Part shown: piece after piece, positions 31,528 to 34,653 of the stretch
Numbering within the stretch: the stretch's first letter is position 1
How the letters are laid out: each line of letters begins with the position of its first letter
From: Anaerolineae bacterium
GTDB taxonomy: Bacteria; Chloroflexota; Anaerolineae; Anaerolineales; DRMV01
NCBI GenBank assembly: GCA_011176535.1
Contig: DUEP01000117.1
Location: 1-34,653 of the forward strand
Direction of reading: 5' to 3'
DNA: 34,653 nt
The notes under the pieces: generated by a model
Seen by the model: only the letters and a program-made list of their open reading frames with translations
Told to the model about the DNA's origin: nothing
The model's database searches: none
Program-made: the position numbers and the translations under genes

Positions 31528-32619
31528 TTACGCCGTGGGGTACTCCTCCCCGCGGATGAACGCCTCGGTCATCTCCCGGGCCACATCGTCGCGGAACTGC
31601 TTGGGCGGCGTCTTCATGAAATACGCCGAAGGCCCGATGATCGGCCCGGCCAACCCGCGGTCCTTGGCGATCTTGGCGCAGCGAATGGCGTCGATCATCA
31701 CCCCGGCCGAGTTGGGCGAATCCCACACCTCCAGTTTGACCTCCACATTCAGCGGCACCTCGCCAAAGGTGGTGCCTTCCAGCCGGATGTACGCCCACTT
31801 GCGGTCCGTCAGCCAGGGCACATAGTCGCTGGGGCCCACATGGATGTTGTCTTTGGGGGTCTCGTAAGGAAGGGTACTGGTCACCGCCCCCGTCTTGGAG
31901 ATCTTCTTGGACTCCAGACGCTCCCGCTCCAACATGTTGAGAAAGTCAGTGTTGCCGCCGAAGTTGAGCTGGTAGGTACGATCCAGACGCACACCACGAT
32001 CCACAAAGAGGGTGGTCAAAGCCCGGTGGAGGATGGTCGCCCCCACCTGGGACTTGATGTCATCGCCGATCACCGGGAGCCCGGCTTCCTTGAAGCGTTT
32101 GGCCCAGTATTCGGAACTGGCGATGAACACCGGGATCCCGTTGACAAAGGCCGCACCCGCGTCCAGAATCTGTTCCACATACCACTTGGTAGCCATCTCA
32201 GACCCCACGGGCAGGAAGTTGATCACCACATCGGTCCCGGTATCCCGCAGGATTTTCACGATGTCATCGGTGGGGCCAGGCGCCTTGCGTACTACGCTTT
32301 GCAGGTATTTCCCCAGACCGTCGTGCGTCATCCCCCGGTACACCTTGACCCCCATGTGGGGCACCTCGGCAAATTTGTAGGTGTTGTTGGGATAAGCGAA
32401 GACGGCCTCGGAGAGATCCTTGCCCACCTTGGTGTCCACCACATCGAAAGCGGCGGTAAATTCGATATCCGAAATGTGGTAGCCACCCAGGTTGACATGC
32501 ATCAAACCGGGCACAACTTCATCTTCGCGGGCGTTGCGGTAGAAATGCACGCCCTGAACCAGGGCCGAGGCGCAGTTGCCTACGCCAATGATGGCCACCC
32601 GCACCTTTTTGTCTCCCAT
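31528..32619 (-). CDS. ino1: Inositol-3-phosphate synthase
   Basis: The 363-residue enzyme converts glucose 6-phosphate to L-myo-inositol 3-phosphate with NAD+. Family segments include [16 protein letters not shown] (NAD-binding, 8-23), [31 protein letters not shown] and [12 protein letters not shown]. The length (about 360) fits the shorter form found in actinobacteria and archaea, not the 500-residue eukaryotic form. Products may feed inositol lipids or, in thermophiles, di-myo-inositol phosphate as a solute; the window does not show which. I chose ATG 32619, preceded by GAGGAGGA; the longer frame upstream runs over the divergent promoter region. Confidence 0.94.
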   Translation of the reverse strand: MGDKKVRVAIIGVGNCASALVQGVHFYRNAREDEVVPGLMHVNLGGYHISDIEFTAAFDVVDTKVGKDLSEAVFAYPNNTYKFAEVPHMGVKVYRGMTHDGLGKYLQSVVRKAPGPTDDIVKILRDTGTDVVINFLPVGSEMATKWYVEQILDAGAAFVNGIPVFIASSEYWAKRFKEAGLPVIGDDIKSQVGATILHRALTTLFVDRGVRLDRTYQLNFGGNTDFLNMLERERLESKKISKTGAVTSTLPYETPKDNIHVGPSDYVPWLTDRKWAYIRLEGTTFGEVPLNVEVKLEVWDSPNSAGVMIDAIRCAKIAKDRGLAGPIIGPSAYFMKTPPKQFRDDVAREMTEAFIRGEEYPTA

Positions 32620-32643
32620 GACTTCGTCCTCCTCACAAAAGAT

Positions 32644-32661
32644 CATCGCTGATCGGCGATG
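32644..32661. promoter_or_regulatory. 18-bp palindrome in the ino1-kinase divergent gap
   Basis: CATCGC (32644-32649) and GCGATG (32656-32661) form perfect 6-bp arms around TGATCG, which itself contains GATC. It sits just upstream of the plus-strand -10 and in the early leader of the ino1 transcript, so a bound protein could affect both genes. Confidence 0.5.
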
Positions 32662-32670
32662 TGCTATACT
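32662..32670 (+). promoter_or_regulatory. Extended -10 of the histidine kinase gene
   Basis: TGCTATACT (32662-32670) is a TGn-type extended -10 with TATACT. The -35 position falls within the palindrome and has no clear TTGACA. The leader would be about 35 nt. Confidence 0.5.
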
Positions 32671-32673
32671 TTT

Positions 32674-32682
32674 ACCATACCA
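32674..32682 (-). promoter_or_regulatory. Candidate -10 of the ino1 gene
   Basis: On the minus strand TGGTATGGT (plus 32674-32682) is an extended -10 with four of six bases of TATAAT. It would give a leader of about 48 nt containing the palindrome at 32644-32661. Confidence 0.35.
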
Positions 32683-32711
32683 CTCCGACCGAGGCCAAGG
32701 GGTTTTTGCCC

Positions 32712-33995
32712 ATGACCGAAGAAGCACGCTTACAGGAACATTTACGGCGTCTGGAGCGCTTGCTGGAAGTCAACCGCTCCATGAGCGCCATTCTGGATTT
32801 GAAAGACCTGCTCCACCACATCCTGGAGGTTGGCGCGGAACTGGTGGATGCGGAGAGCTGCTCTATTTTACTCTATGACGAAGAGAGCCAACAACTATAT
32901 TTTGCCGCCGGGCCGCCATCTTTGCTTTCGCGAGCACAAAACATCCCCGTTCCTCTGGACAACAGCCTGGCGGGCTGGGTCTTCACCCACAATGAGCCGC
33001 TCATCACCCATGATGCCCCGCAGGACCCGCGCTACTTTCCGGGGATCGACCGCAACCTGCAACACCAGACCGTCTCTCTGGTCGCCGTGCCCTTACGCCT
33101 GCAGGACCGGGTGACAGGCGTGTTGGAGGCGATCAACAAACGCCACGGTTACTTCAACCAGCAAGACATCGAAACGCTGGAAATTCTCGCCGCCCAGGCC
33201 GCCATTGCCATCCACAATGCCCAGATGCTGCAAAAAGCGCAGACGGCTTACGAGGAACTCCAGCGTCTGGATAAGATGAAGTCCGACTTCATCGCCATCA
33301 CCTCTCATGAACTGCGCACACCCTTGAGCCTGATCCTGGGCTTTGCCACTCATCTGCGGGAAATCCTGGACGGCGACGCCCAGCGTTACATTGAGATGAT
33401 CATCCGCAACGCCTTACGCCTCAAGGAACTGGTGGAGGACCTTTCCCACCTGGAAAACTTCCAGCGACGCTCCTCCGTGGTGCAACGCCGGCCGTTCAAT
33501 GTGGTGCTCACCCTGCGGGAACTCGTCCAGGAACTGAGCGCCCTGGCCGATACCCACGGCGTTACCCTGGAATTCAAGGCCCCAGACACCATCCCCTTGA
33601 TCGAGGGCGACCGCAAGAAAATCGCCCTGGCCCTGCGTCAGGTGGTCAAAAACGCCATTCAGTTCAACCGTCCCGAAGGGAAGGTATGGATTCACCTGCA
33701 TTCCATCCCCGGCTTTGTGAAAATCACCGTGGAGGACACCGGCATCGGGATCCCTGCCAAAGACCTTCCCCATATTTTCGAACGGTTCTACCAGGTGGAG
33801 AGCCATCTCACCCGCCGCCATGGAGGGATGGGACTGGGGCTTTCCATCGCCAAAACGATGATCGAGGCTCATGGTGGCCAAATCTGGGCCGAGAGCGAGG
33901 AGGGCAAAGGGAGCGTGTTTTCCATCGTATTGCCCGTGACTCAACGCCAGGTCAATGCGGGCCAGGTGTTGCTCCCGCCCGATCCCACGGCATAG
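32712..33995 (+). CDS. GAF-domain sensor histidine kinase (orphan)
   Basis: The 427-residue cytoplasmic kinase has a short N-terminal coil (5-25), a GAF domain (about 28-172) and a HisKA dimer domain with phospho-acceptor His199 ([10 protein letters not shown]). The HATPase domain (about 295-410) shows the N-box (Asn314 in NAIQFN), G1 (DTGIGIP, 342-348) and G2 (GMGLGLS, 372-378). There is no transmembrane segment, so it senses a cytoplasmic signal or works with a membrane partner. No response regulator gene is in the window, so it is an orphan here. ATG 32712 is chosen because the -10 lies inside the longer frame. The ribosome site is AAGGGG at 10 bp. Confidence 0.92.
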   Translation: MTEEARLQEHLRRLERLLEVNRSMSAILDLKDLLHHILEVGAELVDAESCSILLYDEESQQLYFAAGPPSLLSRAQNIPVPLDNSLAGWVFTHNEPLITHDAPQDPRYFPGIDRNLQHQTVSLVAVPLRLQDRVTGVLEAINKRHGYFNQQDIETLEILAAQAAIAIHNAQMLQKAQTAYEELQRLDKMKSDFIAITSHELRTPLSLILGFATHLREILDGDAQRYIEMIIRNALRLKELVEDLSHLENFQRRSSVVQRRPFNVVLTLRELVQELSALADTHGVTLEFKAPDTIPLIEGDRKKIALALRQVVKNAIQFNRPEGKVWIHLHSIPGFVKITVEDTGIGIPAKDLPHIFERFYQVESHLTRRHGGMGLGLSIAKTMIEAHGGQIWAESEEGKGSVFSIVLPVTQRQVNAGQVLLPPDPTA

Positions 33996-34011
33996 AACAC
34001 CCCGCTGCGTC

Positions 34012-34040
34012 TTGCCAAAGGGGGGAGGCTTTGTTATAAT
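34012..34040 (+). promoter_or_regulatory. tRNA-Pro promoter
   Basis: TTGCCA (34012-34017) and TATAAT (34035-34040) are spaced by 17 bp, with transcription starting near 34047, five bases before the tRNA. Confidence 0.75.
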
Positions 34041-34051
34041 CAGCGCGCCGT

Positions 34052-34126
34052 CGGGGCGTGGCTCAGCCCGGTTAGAGCGCACGGTTCGGGTCCGTGAGGT
34101 CGGCGGTTCAAATCCGCCCGCCCCGA
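34052..34126 (+). tRNA. tRNA-Pro (anticodon CGG)
   Basis: A full cloverleaf can be drawn. The acceptor stem is CGGGGCG (34052-34058) with CGCCCCG (34119-34125) and discriminator A34126. The D stem is GCTC/GAGC. The anticodon stem is CACGG/CCGTG with loop TTCGGGT (anticodon CGG at 34087-34089, reading proline CCG). The T stem is GGCGG/CCGCC with loop TTCAAAT. The 3' CCA is not encoded, so it must be added by the CCA enzyme. Confidence 0.96.
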
Positions 34127-34166
34127 CTGCAATTATCCAAAATCATCTTCGCGGGCTTCGCCCCGC

Positions 34167-34211
34167 AACGCCTGCAACGCGCCCCCGGCGAAGGCCGCGG
34201 GCGTTCGTGTT
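34167..34211 (+). terminator. Candidate terminator after tRNA-Pro
   Basis: AACGCCTGC (34167-34175) pairs over 9 bp, with one G-U, with GCGGGCGTT (34197-34205); the loop is GC-rich and CGTGTTTATC follows. A smaller hairpin (GCGGG...CCCGC) lies at 34151-34166. The T-run is short. Confidence 0.45.
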
Positions 34212-34232
34212 TATCTCCTCGAGGAGCCTTCC

Positions 34233-34653
34233 ATGGCTACGCTCCCTATTACTCAAACCGCATCCCCTTTCCGATTCCTCACTTTGGATGAAGCGGCCCT
34301 TGAGACCGGTTACACAAAGGACAATTTGCTAAAGCGTGCTAAGGAAGGTAGAATTCTGGCAGGTATGTTCGACGGCACGCTGAGGGTCGCGGTGACCGAG
34401 AACGGAGAACTTGTGGAGATTGCCCCACTTCCCCAAAACGGCAACGAAGACGACATCAACGCCCGCCTGCGCCAAATCCGGCGGGAGGACTTCGCGCATT
34501 TGGAGGGGGTGAAGATTACCGTTTCCGAGGCGGAACAACGGTATGGTATCAACCGGCGCACAATTATTGCCTGGAAACAAAGGGGATACATCAAAACGCT
34601 GAAAACAGGATACCGAATGGAACTAAATGAGGCAGATGTGGCTTACTGCGCAA
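34233..34653 (+). CDS. Partial helix-turn-helix protein, runs off the window end
   Basis: The reading frame is open for 140 codons from ATG 34233 to the window edge with no stop. It starts MATLPITQTASPFRFLTLDE. Two segments resemble excisionase/MerR-like helix-turn-helix modules: LTLDEAALETGYTKDNLLKR (about 16-35) and VSEAEQRYGINRRTIIAWKQ (about 97-116), the second followed by a wing-like strand (IKTLKTGYRMELNEADV). The domain order suggests a DNA-binding regulator, possibly of a mobile element. GAGGAG precedes the start at 7 bp. Codons are richer in A and T than in the genes upstream, and the gene lies right after tRNA-Pro, both consistent with acquired DNA. The function is not established. 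Confidence 0.7.
   Translation, partial: MATLPITQTASPFRFLTLDEAALETGYTKDNLLKRAKEGRILAGMFDGTLRVAVTENGELVEIAPLPQNGNEDDINARLRQIRREDFAHLEGVKITVSEAEQRYGINRRTIIAWKQRGYIKTLKTGYRMELNEADVAYCA

Noticed and set aside
34133-34142. A single TTATCCAAA resembling a DnaA box after tRNA-Pro
   Set aside because: It is a single imperfect copy without neighbours, so not an origin.

Overview
The window is high-GC bacterial chromosome with a simple gene order and short gaps. Several features suggest a Chloroflexota bacterium, probably Anaerolineae-like: a short YidC without a periplasmic domain, an rpmH-rnpA-yidD-yidC-jag cluster, a Rex repressor, inositol-3-phosphate synthase and many membrane-anchored exported proteases. 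This assignment rests on gene content and protein style, not on a database match. Promoters look sigma70-like, with many perfect TATAAT boxes and frequent extended -10 elements.

Region 1 (1-8583, plus strand) holds an FTR1-type iron permease, then a likely NAD salvage pair (an enlarged nicotinamidase-like cysteine hydrolase and nicotinate phosphoribosyltransferase). RNase P RNA follows, then a HAD nucleotidase-like phosphatase and a small membrane protein. Three envelope proteases come next: an S41 CtpA-type, a YugP-type zinc peptidase and an HtrA-type. The region closes with a strong terminator.

Region 2 (8612-20335, plus strand) starts with a flippase-like membrane protein on a leaderless transcript. 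Next is a potassium cassette: a KimA-like APC permease followed by two TrkA/RCK proteins. The permease is preceded by a 31-nt direct repeat and an intrinsic terminator. Then comes the conserved rpmH-rnpA-yidD-yidC-jag cluster, with a beta-propeller lipoprotein inserted before yidC. A PfkB kinase (also on a leaderless start), parA, parB and rex (with a Rex-like operator over its own start site) complete the region.

Region 3 (20355-31519) is almost entirely minus strand. Read in transcription order it is an alcohol dehydrogenase; then yebC-ruvC-ruvA-small membrane protein-proC; then an M42 aminopeptidase and the F1 part of ATP synthase (atpA-atpG-atpD-atpC), followed by an MreB-like protein. 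F0 and delta genes are absent. AtpA carries an insertion of about 43-54 residues. The MreB-like protein has lost the residues that hydrolyse ATP in MreB.

Region 4 (31528-34653) has inositol-3-phosphate synthase (minus) diverging from an orphan GAF-histidine kinase (plus), with a palindrome between them. A tRNA-Pro(CGG) follows. After the tRNA the base and codon use changes, and an incomplete helix-turn-helix protein runs off the window end, which suggests the edge of an integrated element.

The most interesting items are the MreB-like protein without catalytic residues in the ATP synthase operon, the kimA-RCK-RCK operon with its repeat-plus-terminator leader, the AtpA insertion, the two leaderless starts with identical geometry, and the tRNA-Pro boundary. 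I did not find a wholly new multi-gene system.
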